Assembly: GCA_963556195.1 (NCBI GenBank)
Contig: OY744544.1
Span: forward strand, 47,404,984-47,468,983
Origin: Sepiola atlantica
Lineage: Eukaryota; Mollusca; Cephalopoda; Sepiida; Sepiolidae
DNA length: 64,000 nucleotides
Direction of reading: 5' to 3'
In this document: positions 1 to 13,686 of the stretch, in pieces
Numbering within the stretch: the stretch's first letter is position 1
How the letters are laid out: each line of letters opens with the position of its first letter
Notes under the pieces: model-generated
The model's input: the letters and a program-made list of their open reading frames with translations, nothing else
What the model was told of the DNA's origin: nothing
Databases searched by the model: none
Made by a program: the position numbers and the translations under genes

Positions 1-3000
1 AACACACTTAAGCTCACGCATAAAACACACTTAAGCTCACGAATAAAACACACTTAAGCTCACGAATAAAACACACTTAAGCTCACTAATAAAGCACACT
101 TAAGCTCACGAATAAAGCACACTTAAGCTCACGAATAAATCACACTTAAGCTCACGAATAAATCACACTTAAGCTCACGAATAAAGCACACTTAAGCTCA
201 CGAATAAATCACACTTAAGCTCACGAATAAAGCACACTTAAGCTAACGAATAAATCACACTTAAGCTCACGAATTAATCACACTTAAGCTCACGAATAAA
301 GCACACTTAAGCTCACGAATAAAGCACACTTAAGCTCACGAATAAATCACACTTAAGCTCACGAATAATTCACACTTAAGCTCACGAATAAAGCACACTT
401 AAGCTCACGAATAAATCACACTTAAGCTCACGAATAAAGCACACTTAACCTCACGAATAAATCACACTTAAGCTCACGAATAAAGCACACTTAAGCTCAC
501 GAATAAATCACACTTAAGCTCACGAATAAAACACACTTAAGCTCACGAATAAATCACACTTAAGCTCACGAATAAATCACACTTAAGCTCACGAATAAAA
601 CACACTTAAGCTCGCGAATAAATCACACTTAAGCTCACGAATAAAACACACATAAGCTCACGAATAAAACACACTTAAGCTTACGAATAAAACAAACTTA
701 AGCTCACGAGTAAAACACACTTAAGCTCACGAATAAATCACACTTAAGCTCACGAATAAGTCACACTGTATCTCACGAATAAAACACACTTAAGCTCACG
801 AATAACACACACTTAAGCTCACGAATAAAACACACATAAGCTCACGAATAAAACACACTTAATCTCACGAATAAAACACACTTAAGCTCACGAATAAATC
901 ACACTTAAGCTGACGAATAAAACACACTTAAGCTCACGAATAAATCACACTTAAGCTCACGAATAAAACATACTTAAGCTCACGAATAAAACACACTTAA
1001 GCTCACGAATAAAACACACTTAAGCTCACGAATAAATCACACTTAAGCTCACGAATACAACACACTTAAGCTCACGAATAAATCACACTTAAGCTCACGA
1101 ATAAATCACACTTAAGCTCACGAATAAAGCACACTTAAGCTCACGAATAAATCACACTTAAGCTCACGAATAAATCACACTTAAGCTCACGAATAAAGCA
1201 CACTTAAGCTCACAAATAAATCACACTTAAGCTCACGAATAAAGCACACTTAAGCTCACGAATAAATCACACTTAAGCTCACGAATAAAGCACACTTAAG
1301 CTCACGAATAAATCACACTTAAGCTCACGAATAAAACACACTTAAGCTCACGAATAAATCACACTTAAGCTCACGAATAAATCACACTTAAGCTCACGAA
1401 TAAAACAAACTTAAGCTCACGAATAAATCACACTTAAGCTCACGAATAAAACACACTTAAGCTCACGAATAAATCACACTTAAGCTCACGAATAAAACAC
1501 ACTTAAGTTCACGAATAAAACACACTTAAGCTCACGAATAAAACACACTTAAGCTCACGCATAAAACACACTTAAGCTCACGAATAAAACACACTTAAGC
1601 TCACGAATAAAACACACTTAAGCTCACGAATAAAGAACACTTAAGCTCACGAATAAAGCACACTTAAGCTCACGAATAAAACACACTTAAGCTCACGAAT
1701 AAATCACACTTAAGCTCACGAATAAATCACACTTAAGCTCACGAATGAAACACACTTAAGCTCGCGAATAAATCACACTTAAGCTCACGAATAAAACACA
1801 CTTAAGCTCACGAATAAAACACACTTAAGCTCACGAATAAATCACACTTAAGCTCACGAATAAAACACACTTAAGCGCACGAATAAATCATACTTAAGCT
1901 CACGAATAAATCACACTTAAGCTCACGAATAAAGCACACTTAAGCTCACGAATAAATCACACTTAGCTCACGAATAAATCACACTTAAGCTCACGAATAA
2001 AGCACACTTAAGCTCACGAATAAATCACACTTAAGCTCACGAATAAAGCACACTTAAGCTCACGAATAAATCACACTTAAGCTCACGAATAAATCACACT
2101 TAAGCTCACGAATAAATCACACTTAAGCTCACGAATAAATCACACTTAAGCTCACGAATAAATCACACTTAAGCTCACGAATAAATCACACTTAAGCTCA
2201 CGAATAAATCACACTTAAGCTCACGAATAAATCACACTTAAGCTCACGAATAAAGCACACTTAAGCTCACGAATAAATCACACTTAAGCTCACGAATAAA
2301 TCACACTTAAGCTCACGAATAAAGCACACTTAAGCTCACGAATAAATCACACTTAAGCTCACGAATAAAGCACACTTAAGCTCACGAATAAATCACACTT
2401 AAGCTCACGAATAAATCACACTTAAGCTCACGAATAAAGCACACTTAAGCTCACGAATAAAACACACTTAATCTCACGAATAAAACACACTTAAGCTCAC
2501 GAATAAAACACACTTAAACTCACGAATAAAACACACTTAAGCAAGCGAATAAATCACACTTAAGCTCACGAATAAAACACACTTAAGCTCACGAATAAAA
2601 CACACTTAAGCTCACGAATAAATCACACTTAAGCTCACGAATAAAACACACTTAAGCTCACGAATAAATCACACTTAAGCTCACGAATAAATCACACTTA
2701 ATCTCACGAATAAAACACACTTAAGCTCACGAATAAAACACACTTAAGCTCACGAATAAAACACACTTAAGCTCACGAATAAAACACACTTAATCTCACG
2801 AATAAAACACACTTAAGCTCACGAATAAATCACACTTAAGCTCACGAATAAAACACACTTAAGCTCACAAATAAATCACACTTAAGCTAACGAATAAATC
2901 ACACGTAAGCTCACGAATAAAGCACACTTAAGCTCACGAATAAATCACACTTAAGCTCACGAATAAATCACACTTAAGCTCACGAATAAAGCACACTTAA

Positions 3001-6000
3001 GCTCACGAATAAATCACACTTAAGCTCACGAATAAAGCACACTTAAGCTCACGAATAAATCACACTTAAGCTCACGAATAAAGCACACTTAAGCTCACGA
3101 ATAAATCACACTTAAGCTCACGAATAAATCACACTTAAGCTCACGAATAAAGCACACTTAAGCTCACGAATAAATCACACTTAAGCTCACGAATAAAGCA
3201 CACTTAAGCTCACGAATAAATCACACTTAAGCTCACGAATAAATCACACTTAAGCTCACGAATAAAGCACACTTAAGCTCACGAATAAAACACACTTAAT
3301 CTCACGAATAAAACACACTTAAGCTCACGAATAAAACACACTTACACTCACGAATAAAACACACTTAAGCAAGCGAATAAATCACACTTAAGCTCACGAA
3401 TAAAACACACTTAAGCTCACGAATAAAACACACTTAAGCTCACGAATAAAACAAACTTAAGCTAACGAATAAAACACATTTAAGCTCACGAATAAATCAC
3501 ACTTAAGCTCACGAATAAATCACACTTAATCTCACGAATAAAACACACTTAAGCTCACGAATAAAACACACTTAAGCTCACGAATAAAACACACTTAAGC
3601 TCACGAATAAAACACACTTAATCTAACGAATAAAACACACTTAAGCTCACGAATAAATCACACTTAAGCTCACGAATAAAACACACTTAAGCTCACGAAT
3701 AAATCACACTTAAGCTCACGAATAAATCACACTTAAGCTCACGAATAAAGCACACTTAAGCTCACGAATAAATCACACTTAAGCTCACGAATAAATCACA
3801 CTTAAGCTCACGAATAAAGCACACTTAAGCTCACGAATAAAACACACTTAAGCTCACGAATAAATCACACTTAAGCTCACGAATAAATCACACTTAAGCT
3901 CACGAATGAAACACACTTAAGCTCGCGAATAAATCACACTTAAGCTCAGGAATAAATCACACTTAATCTCACGAATAAAACACACTTAAGCTCACGAATA
4001 AAACACACTTAAGCTCACGAATAATACACACTTAAGCTCACGAATAAAACACACTTAAGCTCACGAATAAATCACACTTAAGCTCACGAATAAATCACAC
4101 TAAAGCTCACGAATAAAGCGCACTTAAGCTCACGAATAAATCACACTTAAGCTCACCCATAAATCACACTTAAGCTCACGAATAAAGCACACTTAAGCTC
4201 ACGAATAAATCACACTTAAGCTCACGAATAAAGCACACTTAAGCTCACGAATAAATCACACTTAAGCTCACGAATAAATCACACTAAAGCTCACGAATAA
4301 AGCACACTTAAGCTCACGAATAAAACACACTTAATCTCACGAATAAAACACACATAAGCTCACGAATAAAACACACTTAAGCTCACGAATAAAACACACT
4401 TAAGCACGCGAATAAATCACACTTAAGCTCACGAATAAAACACACTTCAGCTCACGAATAAATCACACTTAAGCAAGCGAATAAAACAAACTTAAGCTCA
4501 CGAATAAAACACACTTAAGCTTACGAATAAATCACACTTAAGCTCACGAATAAATCACACTTAAGCTCACGAATAAAACACACTTAAGCTCACGAATAAA
4601 ACACACTTAAGCTCACGAATAAAACACACTTTAGCTCACGAATAAAACACACTTAATCTCACGAATAAAGCACACTTAAGCTCACGAATAAATCACACTT
4701 AAGCTCACGAATAAAGCACACTTAAGCTCACGAATAAATCACACTTAAGCTCACGAATAAAACACACTTAAGCTCACGAATAAAACACACTTAAGCTCAC
4801 GAATAAATCACACTTAAGCTCACGAATAAAACACACTTAAGCTCGCGAATAAATCACACTTAAGCTCACGAATAAATCACACTTAAGCTCACGAATAAAA
4901 CACACTTAAGCTTACGAATAAAACAAACTAAAGCTCACGAATAAAACACACTTAAGCTCACGAATAAATCACACTTAAGCTCACGAATAAATCACACTTA
5001 ATCTCACGAATAAAACACACTTAAGCTCACGAATAACACACACTTAAGCTCACGAATAAAACACACATAAGCTCACGAATAAAACACACTTAAGCTCACG
5101 AATAAAACAAACTTAAGCTCACGAATAAATCACACTTAAGCTCACGAATAAAACACACTTAAGCTCACGAATAAATCACACTTAAGCTCACGAATAAAAC
5201 ACACTTAAGTTCACGAATAAAACACACTTAAGCTCACGAATAAAACACACTTAAGCTCACGCATAAAACACACTTAAGCTCACGAATAAAACACACTTAA
5301 GCTCACGAATAAAACACACTTAAACTCACGAATAAAGAACACTTAAGCTCACGAATAAAGCACACTTAAGCTCACGAATAAAACACACTTAAGCTCACGA
5401 ATAAATCACACTTAAGCTCACGAACAAATCACACTTAAGCTCACGAATGAAACACACTTAAGCTCGCGAATAAATCACACTTAAGCTCACGAATAAAACA
5501 CACTTAAGCTCACGAATAAAACACACTTAAGCTCACGAATAAATCACACTTAAGCTCACGAATAAAACACACTTAAGCTCACGAATAAATCACACTTAAG
5601 CTCACGAATAAATCACACTTAAGCTCACGAATAAAGCACACTTAAGCTCACGAATAAATCACACTTAAGCTCACGAATAAATCACACTTAAGCTCACGAA
5701 TAAAGCACACTTAAGCTCACGAATAAATCACACTTAAGCTCACGAATAAAGCACACTTAAGCTCACGAATAAATCACACTTAAGCTCACGAATAAATCAC
5801 ACTTAAGCTCACGAATAAATCACACTTAAGCTCACGAATAAAACACACTTAAGCTCACGAATAAATCACACTTAAGCTCACGAATAAATCACACTTAAGC
5901 TCACGAATAAATCACACTTAAGCTCACGAATAAATCACACTTAAGCTCACGAATAAATCACACTTAAGCTCACGAATAAAGCACACTTAAGCTCACGAAT

Positions 6001-9000
6001 AAATCACACTTAAGCTCACGAATAAATCACACTTAAGCTCACGAATAAAGCACACTTAAGCTCACGAATAAATCACACTTAAGCTCACGAATAAAACACA
6101 CTTAAGCTCACGAATAAATCACACTTAAGCTCACGAATAAATCACACTTAAGCTCACGAATAAAGCACACTTAAGCTCACGAATAAAACACACTTAATCT
6201 CACGAATAAAACACACTTAAGCTCACGAATAAAACACACTTACACTCAGGAATAAAACACACTTAAGCACGCGAATAAATCACACTTAAGCTCACGAATA
6301 AAACACACTTAAGCTCACGAATAAAACACACTTAAGCTCACGAATAAAACAAACTTAAGCTCACGAATAAAACACACTTAAGCTCACGAATAAATCACAC
6401 TTAAGCTCACGAATAAATCACACTTAATCTCACGAATAAAAATACACTTAAGCTCACGAATAAAACACACTTAAGCTCACGAATAAAACACACTTAAGCT
6501 CACGATTAAAACACACTTAATCTCACGAATAAAACACACTTAAGCTCACGAATAAATCACACTTAAGCTCACGAATAAAACACACTTAAGCTCACGAATA
6601 AATCACACTTAAGCTCACGAATAAATCACACTTAAGCTCACGAATAAAGCACACTTAAGCTCACGAATAAATCACACTTAAGCTCACGAATAAATCACAC
6701 TTAAGCTCACGAATAAAGCACACTTAAGCTCACGAATAAATCACACTTAAGCTCACGAATAAAGCACACTTAAGCTCACGAATAAATCACACTTAAGCTC
6801 ACGAATAAATCACACTTAAGCTCACGAATAAATCACACTTAAGCTCACGAATAAAACACACTTAAGCTCACGAATAAATCACACTTAAGCTCACGAATAA
6901 ATCACACTTAAGCTCACGAATAAATCACACTTAAGCTCACGAATAAATCACACTTAAGCTCACGAATAAAGCACACTTAAGCTCACGAATAAATCACACT
7001 TAAGCTCACGAATAAATCACACTTAAGCTCACGAATAAAGCACACTTAAGCTCACGAATAAATCATACAAGCTCACGAATAAAGCACACTCAAGCTCACG
7101 AATAAATCACACTTAAGCTCACGAATAAATCACACTTAAGCTCACGAATAAAGCACACTTAAGCTCACGAATAAAACACACTTAATCTCACGAATAAAAC
7201 ACACTTAAGCTCACGAATAAATCACACTTAAACTCACGAATAAAACACACTTAAACACGCGAATAAATCACACTTAAGCTCACGAATAAAACACACTTAA
7301 GCTCACGAATAAAACACACTTAAGCTAACGAATAAAACAAACTTAAGCTCACGAATAAAACACACTTAAGCTCACGAATAAATCACACTTAAGCTCACGA
7401 ATAAATCACACTTAATCTCACGAATAAAACACACTTAAGCTCACGAATAAAACACACTTAAGCTCACGAATAAAACACACTTAAGCTCACGAATAAAACA
7501 CACTTAATCTCACGAATAAGACACACTTAAGCTCACGAATAAATCACACTTAAGCTCACGAATAAAACACACTTAAGCTCACGAATAAAGCACACTTAAG
7601 CTCACGAATAAAACACACTTAAGCTCACGAATAAAACACACTTAAGCTCACGAATAAAACACACTTAAGCTCATGAATAAAACACACTTAAGCTCACGAA
7701 TAAAACAAACTTAAGCTCACGAATAAAACACACTTAAGCTCACGAATAAAACACACTTAAGCTCACGAATAAATCACACTTAAGCTCACGAATAAAGCAC
7801 ACTTAAGCTCACGAATAAATCACACTTAAGCTCACGAATAAATAACACTTAAGCTCACGAATAAATCACACTTAAGCTCACGAATAAAGCACACTTAAGC
7901 TCAGGAATAAATCACACTTAAGCTCACGAATAAAGCACACTTAAGCTCACGAATAAATCACACTTAAGCTCACGAATAAAGCACACTTAAGCTCACGAAT
8001 AAATCACACTTAAGCTCACGAATAAAACACACTTAAGCTCACGAATAAATCACACTTAAGCTTACGAATAAATCACACTTAAGCTCACGAATAAAACACA
8101 CTTAAGCTCGCGAATAAATCACACTTAAGCTCACGAATAAAACACACTTAAGCTCACGAATAAATCACACTTAAGCTTACGAATAAATCACACTTAAGCT
8201 CACGAATAAAACACACTTAAGCTCACGAATAAATCACACTTAAGCTCACGAATAAATCACACTTAATCTCACGAATAAAACACCGTTAAGCTCACGAATA
8301 AAACACACTTAAGCTCACGAATAAAACACACTTAAGCTCACGAATAAAACACACTTAATCTCACGAATAAAACACACTTAAGCTCACGAATAAATCACAC
8401 TTAAGCTCACGAATAAAACACACTTAAGCTCACGAATAAATAACACTTAAGCTCACGAATAAAACACTCTTTAGCTCACGAATAAAACACACTTAAGCTC
8501 ACGAATAAAACACACTAAAGCTCACGCATAAAACACACTTAAGCTCACGAATAAAACAAACTTAAGCTCACGAATAAAACACTCTTAAGCTCACGAATAA
8601 AACACTCTTAAGCTCACGAATAAAACACACTTAAGCTCACGAATAAAGCACACTTAAGCTCACGAATAAAGCACACTTAAGCTCACGAATAAAACACACT
8701 TAAGCTCACGAATAAATCACACTTTAGCTCACGAATAAATCACACTCAAGCTCACGAATAAAACACACTTAAGCTCGCGAATAAATCACACTTAAGCTCA
8801 CAAAAAAAGCACACTTAAACTCACGAATAAATCACACTTAAGGTCACGAATAAATCACACTTAAGCTCACGAATAAATCAGACTTAAGCTCACGAATAAA
8901 TCACACTTAAGCTTACGAATAAAGCACACTTAAGCTCACGAATAAATCACACTTAAGCTCACGAATAAATCACACTTAATCTCACGAATAAAACACACTT

Positions 9001-9315
9001 AAGCTCACGAATTAAACACACTTAAGCTCACGAATAAAACACACTTAAGCTCACGAATAAAACACACTTAATCTCACGAATAAAACACACTTAAGCTCAC
9101 GAATAAATCACACTTAAGCTCACGAATAAATCACACTTAAGCTCACGAATAAAGCACACTTAAGCTCACGAATAAAACACACTTAAGCTCACGAATAAAA
9201 CACACTTAAGCTCACGAATAAAACACACTTAAGCTCACGAATAAATCACACTTAAGCTCACGAATAAAACACACTTAAGCTCACGAATAAAACACACTTA
9301 AGCTCACGAATAAAA
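1..9315. repeat. 23-bp satellite array, about 405 units
   Basis: Head-to-tail array of a 23-bp unit, each carrying CACACTTAAG followed by CTCACGAATAAA and one variable base. It starts at or before the window edge and ends abruptly at 9315. The variable base is A, T or G; other recurrent variants are CTTAATCTC, GCAAGCG, CTCGCG and GAATGAAA. Rare variants recur together at fixed distances, for example TTAAGTTCACG at about 1503 and 5203 and GAATGAAA at 1743, 3904 and 5445, which shows higher-order amplification. Every unit has the palindrome CTTAAG and an AATAAA hexamer. No ORF survives, because 23 is not a multiple of three and each unit carries stops. Whether it is centromeric, subtelomeric or interstitial cannot be told from here. 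Confidence 0.98.
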
Positions 9316-9583
9316 GGCTATCGCGAATATAACGATGACAGAGAGATCGATGCCTACAGCGATGGTTAGATGCTTCTAAAATATCCTCACGAATAAAACC
9401 TGCAAACCGAAAGGAGTCGGGAATGCTGTATCCAGAATATTTCTCTAAGATAAGTGCGAGGATTTCAGCTAACCATTTAGCCAACTCATGCTGGGATGAG
9501 CCCACCATAGATAAAATAGGTCTCATAGGGACATTGTCCTTCTGAACTTTGGGTAATCCATACATCCTGGGATATATAGGTTA
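9316..9583 (-). pseudogene. Penelope-like reverse transcriptase fragment
   Basis: The minus strand reads PRMYGLPKVQK, then a MRPILS stretch and HELAKWLAEIL. This is the block just before RT motif A in Penelope-like elements (family pattern YGLPK.HK...RPI.S). Homology fades after about residue 65 of the open frame (FAGFIREDI), and the frame then runs into the satellite. No catalytic motif is included. An in-frame stop lies five codons before PRMYGLPK. It is a short dead scrap abutting the satellite edge. Confidence 0.75.
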
Positions 9584-9929
9584 CATATGTGCATATATGT
9601 TTCGATTGTACTCTTCACAGAGAGTCAACCTCTTCAGACCAAAGAAGACAGAGAACTGAAATAGAATTGGAAAACTTTCCTTTTAAATAAACCTTTTTTA
9701 GGGATGAGATATTTTTTATAATTCAGTATCGGGTTGCATTCTTTACATGTTAACCCTTTCAATTAGTTTCTATCTTTTTTATCATTTTTATTACCTGCCT
9801 TCTAATACTTTCCTTTTTCTATTGTTTTATTACCTACTTAGCCTGGGTTCCTTTCTTCTCTATTTAACACTTCAAAGTTTTAATCTATTTACAAACATAT
9901 TACAGCATAAATATCTGATATTTATATAA

Positions 9930-10169
9930 AATACACACGTGTTCAAAAATTAATAGATACACAAGTACATATATAAACATATATATATATATATATATAC
10001 ATATATAAAAAATAAAAAGTAAAAAATAACAGACACAAATATATACGCAAATATCCATACACGGATATACACATAAATACACATATATTCATTTTCAGGC
10101 ATACCTATCTAGTCAATATATAAAATACACACGTGCGCACAAATTAATAGATACACAAGTACATACATA

Positions 10170-10226
<57 letters not shown>

Positions 10227-10275
10227 CAAACACAAATATATACACATATATCTATACACGGATACACACATATAT
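9930..10275. repeat. Duplicated ~190-bp AT/CA-rich unit with TA tracts
   Basis: Two consecutive copies begin near 9930 and 10122. Both contain AATTAATAGATACACAAGTA, a TA tract (9979-9999 and about 10172-10220), ACACAAATATATAC and CATACACGGATA. The second copy has an expanded TA tract. No coding content. Confidence 0.7.
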
Positions 10276-11165
<890 letters not shown>

Positions 11166-11170
11166 CACAC

Positions 11171-11286
11171 ATACACGGAACAATCACGTTGACACACCGG
11201 TTCCCATTAGATCACCGAAGTTAAGCGGTGTCGAGCCTGGCCAGTACTAAATGGGTGACCATTTAGGAATACCAGGTGCTGTATGT
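11171..11286 (+). rRNA. 5S rRNA-like sequence (pseudogene or 5S-derived SINE head)
   Basis: It matches 5S rRNA over almost its whole length: CACGTTGACACACCGGTTCC, GATCACCGAAGTTAAGC (internal promoter A-box region), CCAGTACT, TGGGTGACC and GGAATACCAGGTGCTGTA (C-box region). It departs from canonical 5S in several places (AATGGGTGACCATTTAGG, the altered 5' end, TGTATG at the 3' end). It is followed by about 175 bp of unrelated, fairly GC-rich sequence and then a TA tract at 11466. That layout fits a 5S-headed SINE or a 5S pseudogene better than a working gene in a 5S cluster. Confidence 0.7.
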
Positions 11287-11461
11287 GCTCTCTGCTTATC
11301 TCGGCATTGTTTCCAGTCGTCCTGTATTACTACTTGCCATTGGAATCAAGCAATGCCGACTCACGAGAGCGGTTGTTGGGATTGCGCAACCCTTGCAATT
11401 ACAAATTCACGCGCGGGCAGCCGCTGATGGGGCACTCATACGTCGAAATCGACGGGAGAGT

Positions 11462-11516
<55 letters not shown>
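11287..11516 (+). repeat. Body and TA tail behind the 5S-like head
   Basis: About 175 bp of moderately GC-rich sequence (CGGTTGTTGGGATTGCGCAA, CGCGCGGGCAGCCGCTGATG) leads into a TA tract at 11466-11516. If the 5S-like head is a SINE promoter, this would be its body and tail. Nothing in it is recognisable as protein coding. Confidence 0.4.
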
Positions 11517-11519
<3 letters not shown>

Positions 11520-12059
11520 TGATTATTATTATAGAGTGAAGAATGAGTGAGTACGTGTTTGTGTTGTTGTTTTTCTGTCTCAAAAAAAATTAAATATGTC
11601 TACATAATGATTTACTCATTCAAAGTGGCAGTTGTTGTTCAGATGCAGTTGTTGTTCAGATGCAGGAAGAAATGCAAGATGAAAGGGAGCACTGCTGGAT
11701 TATTTCGCAATTTTCACTTTTCTGTGAAGGTGTCAGCCTCTTCCTCTACCAACTATTTCACCCATATCTAGAGGTAAGAGATGTGGATTACCACCTTTCC
11801 CAAGGTGTGTGTATATATATATATATATACATACATACATACATACATAGATACATACATACAGGAAGCTTTTTTGTTGTATCAAAACTTTTCAGTGTGG
11901 CTAGATGAAGCAAATGTACCTCTGCCGGGTCTTTAAACCCGAAATATATCTTCTATTATACAAGAGCTGAGTTGATCTTCTTCTTATTTCGTGTGAATCA
12001 GATGATTTTGGTGTTGGCATTAGTTTCCCCGATGTTTTTCTAGTTAGAAATCTTTCTGT
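11517..12059. other. No gene recognised; small TA/CATA tract
   Basis: Ordinary AT-rich sequence with a TATA/CATA/GATA compound tract at about 11812-11865. Short ORFs here have no recognisable motifs. Confidence 0.5.
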
Positions 12060-12203
12060 AAAAATATCGGGTACTTACGGGAAGGACCACGAGAAGGTTG
12101 CCAACATCCCTAAGTGAAAGTGATACTGTGGAACCGACTGGATTCGAACTTGGAACACCCAGGTCTTCAGTCCGTATCGATATCCACTTAACCACCGTCA
12201 CCT
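12060..12203 (-). repeat. tRNA-derived SINE
   Basis: On the minus strand, GGTGGTTAAGTGG (12185-12197) serves as a polymerase III A box and GTTCGAATCC (about 12140-12149) as a B box, spaced as in a tRNA. A non-tRNA body follows (GGTTCCACAG, CTTAGGGATGTTGGCAACC, GTGGTCCTTCCCG). The intact A/B boxes plus an unrelated body are the SINE signature. The exact 3' end is not clear. Confidence 0.75.
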
Positions 12204-13330
12204 CATAGCTGAGTTGATAAACGTTGGTTTCTCTAAGGCTTTTTACTATACATTTTAATCACACAAAATAAATGTTTAAATGTTTCTCGAAATTGGGATT
12301 GAGTTATGTTTGAAATTGAGTTATGTTTAATTGTTTAAATTCGCCTTAATTTGCAATTTACCTCCCAAGTCACCTATTCCTTCTGACTAATATTCTGTCT
12401 ATTACTCTCACCCCTCTCACTCTATGTTGTTTGCCCCCATCGTTTGCTCTTATTTTATACAATCTTTATCACTCTCGCTTCTGTCATTCTCTCTCCCTCT
12501 CTGTTTATTAATAGTGAAAGGTAATAAAACTAACTATAAAACAGAAGATTGGAATAGTCCATTATTAACAGAAGATTGGAATAGTCCATATTAACAAACT
12601 ATTTAACCGAGAGCTGGAGAAAAGCGCGAGAAAGAGACTAATTTTAAGATTTGGTATTTATATTTTTTTATAAATTAACTGACTTTGTGAACTAACATTT
12701 TTCACCAAATGGGGGAATTCTTGGTATCATTCTGGCAACCTAGGGGGTGTCTTATCTCTTGCAGATCCTTCTTTGTCAACATTTTTTTCTAGGGAGTAAT
12801 CCTCACTAACATTATCGTCCCTTCGGGAGAGCGGTTGGTTTAATACCGACTGGTCTACTCACTGTTCTTTTTTGTACTCTTCCCGTATGCCCCCCCATTG
12901 CGTTTTCTCAAGATTAAACTGACCTTGTGCCCCATCTTGCTGCTATGAAAGGGGGGACACGTAAATAAAGGGCTATTTTTGCTTTTCTTTTCATACCTTT
13001 TGTCTGAATCAGGTATGGCCCAGTTCGACGATCCTCCCAAGCATTACCTTCTCTCTCTAGAGTGGGTTGGTTTATTGCCGGTCGGCTTTTTCCTGATTCA
13101 AACAATGTAACTCAGGCTTATGGATTACTCAACGTGTTACATTTTTTCTAGCATGATATGAATGCATTTAGCCTGACAATTTAATTCGGAGAACATAACA
13201 CAAACGTTTTATAGCTTACTTGCCATACGTATATTTTATACTACTATGCAGCCAAAAATGTATTGAACACTGTTGTAAATACTGACACAAAATATATGCA
13301 TAATAACTATATTATCTTATAATAAAAGTG

Positions 13331-13337
<7 letters not shown>
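12204..13337. other. No gene recognised; one dispersed repeat segment
   Basis: AT-rich sequence with short meaningless ORFs. About 13085-13150 (CCTGATTCAAACAATGTAAC, then ACATTTTTTCTAG) resembles about 22650-22700 (CCTGATTCAAACAATTTAAC, then ACATTTTCTCTAG), so a dispersed repeat of unknown class lies here. Confidence 0.45.

Positions 13338-13338
<1 letters not shown>

Positions 13339-13405
<67 letters not shown>
13339..13405. repeat. (TA)n microsatellite
   Basis: About 33 TA dinucleotides, roughly 280 bp upstream of the H3-like gene. Confidence 0.97.
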
Positions 13406-13407
<2 letters not shown>

Positions 13408-13573
13408 CCATTATAGAATAGATCTCAGGGAACAAAGAATTTATCCACCGAAGAAAAAATAGCATTGATCACGTAAGAATTGAACTGTGAAATTTCCAGT
13501 TCATCTCGTTAGCAAAATAGTGTCCACTGTCCAATAAATATGGAAATGGTAATCGACTCATCCAGTTAATTTG

Positions 13574-13579
13574 TATAAG
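13574..13579 (+). promoter_or_regulatory. Possible TATA box of the H3-like gene
   Basis: TATAAG (in TTGTATAAGAAC) lies 108 bp before the ATG. Histone genes typically use a TATA box and a short 5' leader, so the position is plausible. In AT-rich DNA such a match is weak evidence. Confidence 0.3.
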
Positions 13580-13686
13580 AACCCCTCGAAAGACACACTT
13601 TATTGCATTGCAAACGAAAGTTTGACGGTCAACACGGAATTTGGGAAGTTTTATCTCGTCTCCAAGCGACCTATTTACAGCGCACG

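Noticed and set aside
1..9315. CRISPR-like array
   Set aside because: Pure tandem units without unique spacers; eukaryotic context.
11171..11286. Functional 5S rRNA gene
   Set aside because: Too many substitutions in conserved helices, isolated between TA tracts and followed by a body and tail.
13603..13686. N-terminal extension of the H3-like ORF to 156 residues
   Set aside because: The upstream start is TTG, not ATG, and the added 28 residues do not resemble an H3 tail; the ATG at 13687 has A at -3.
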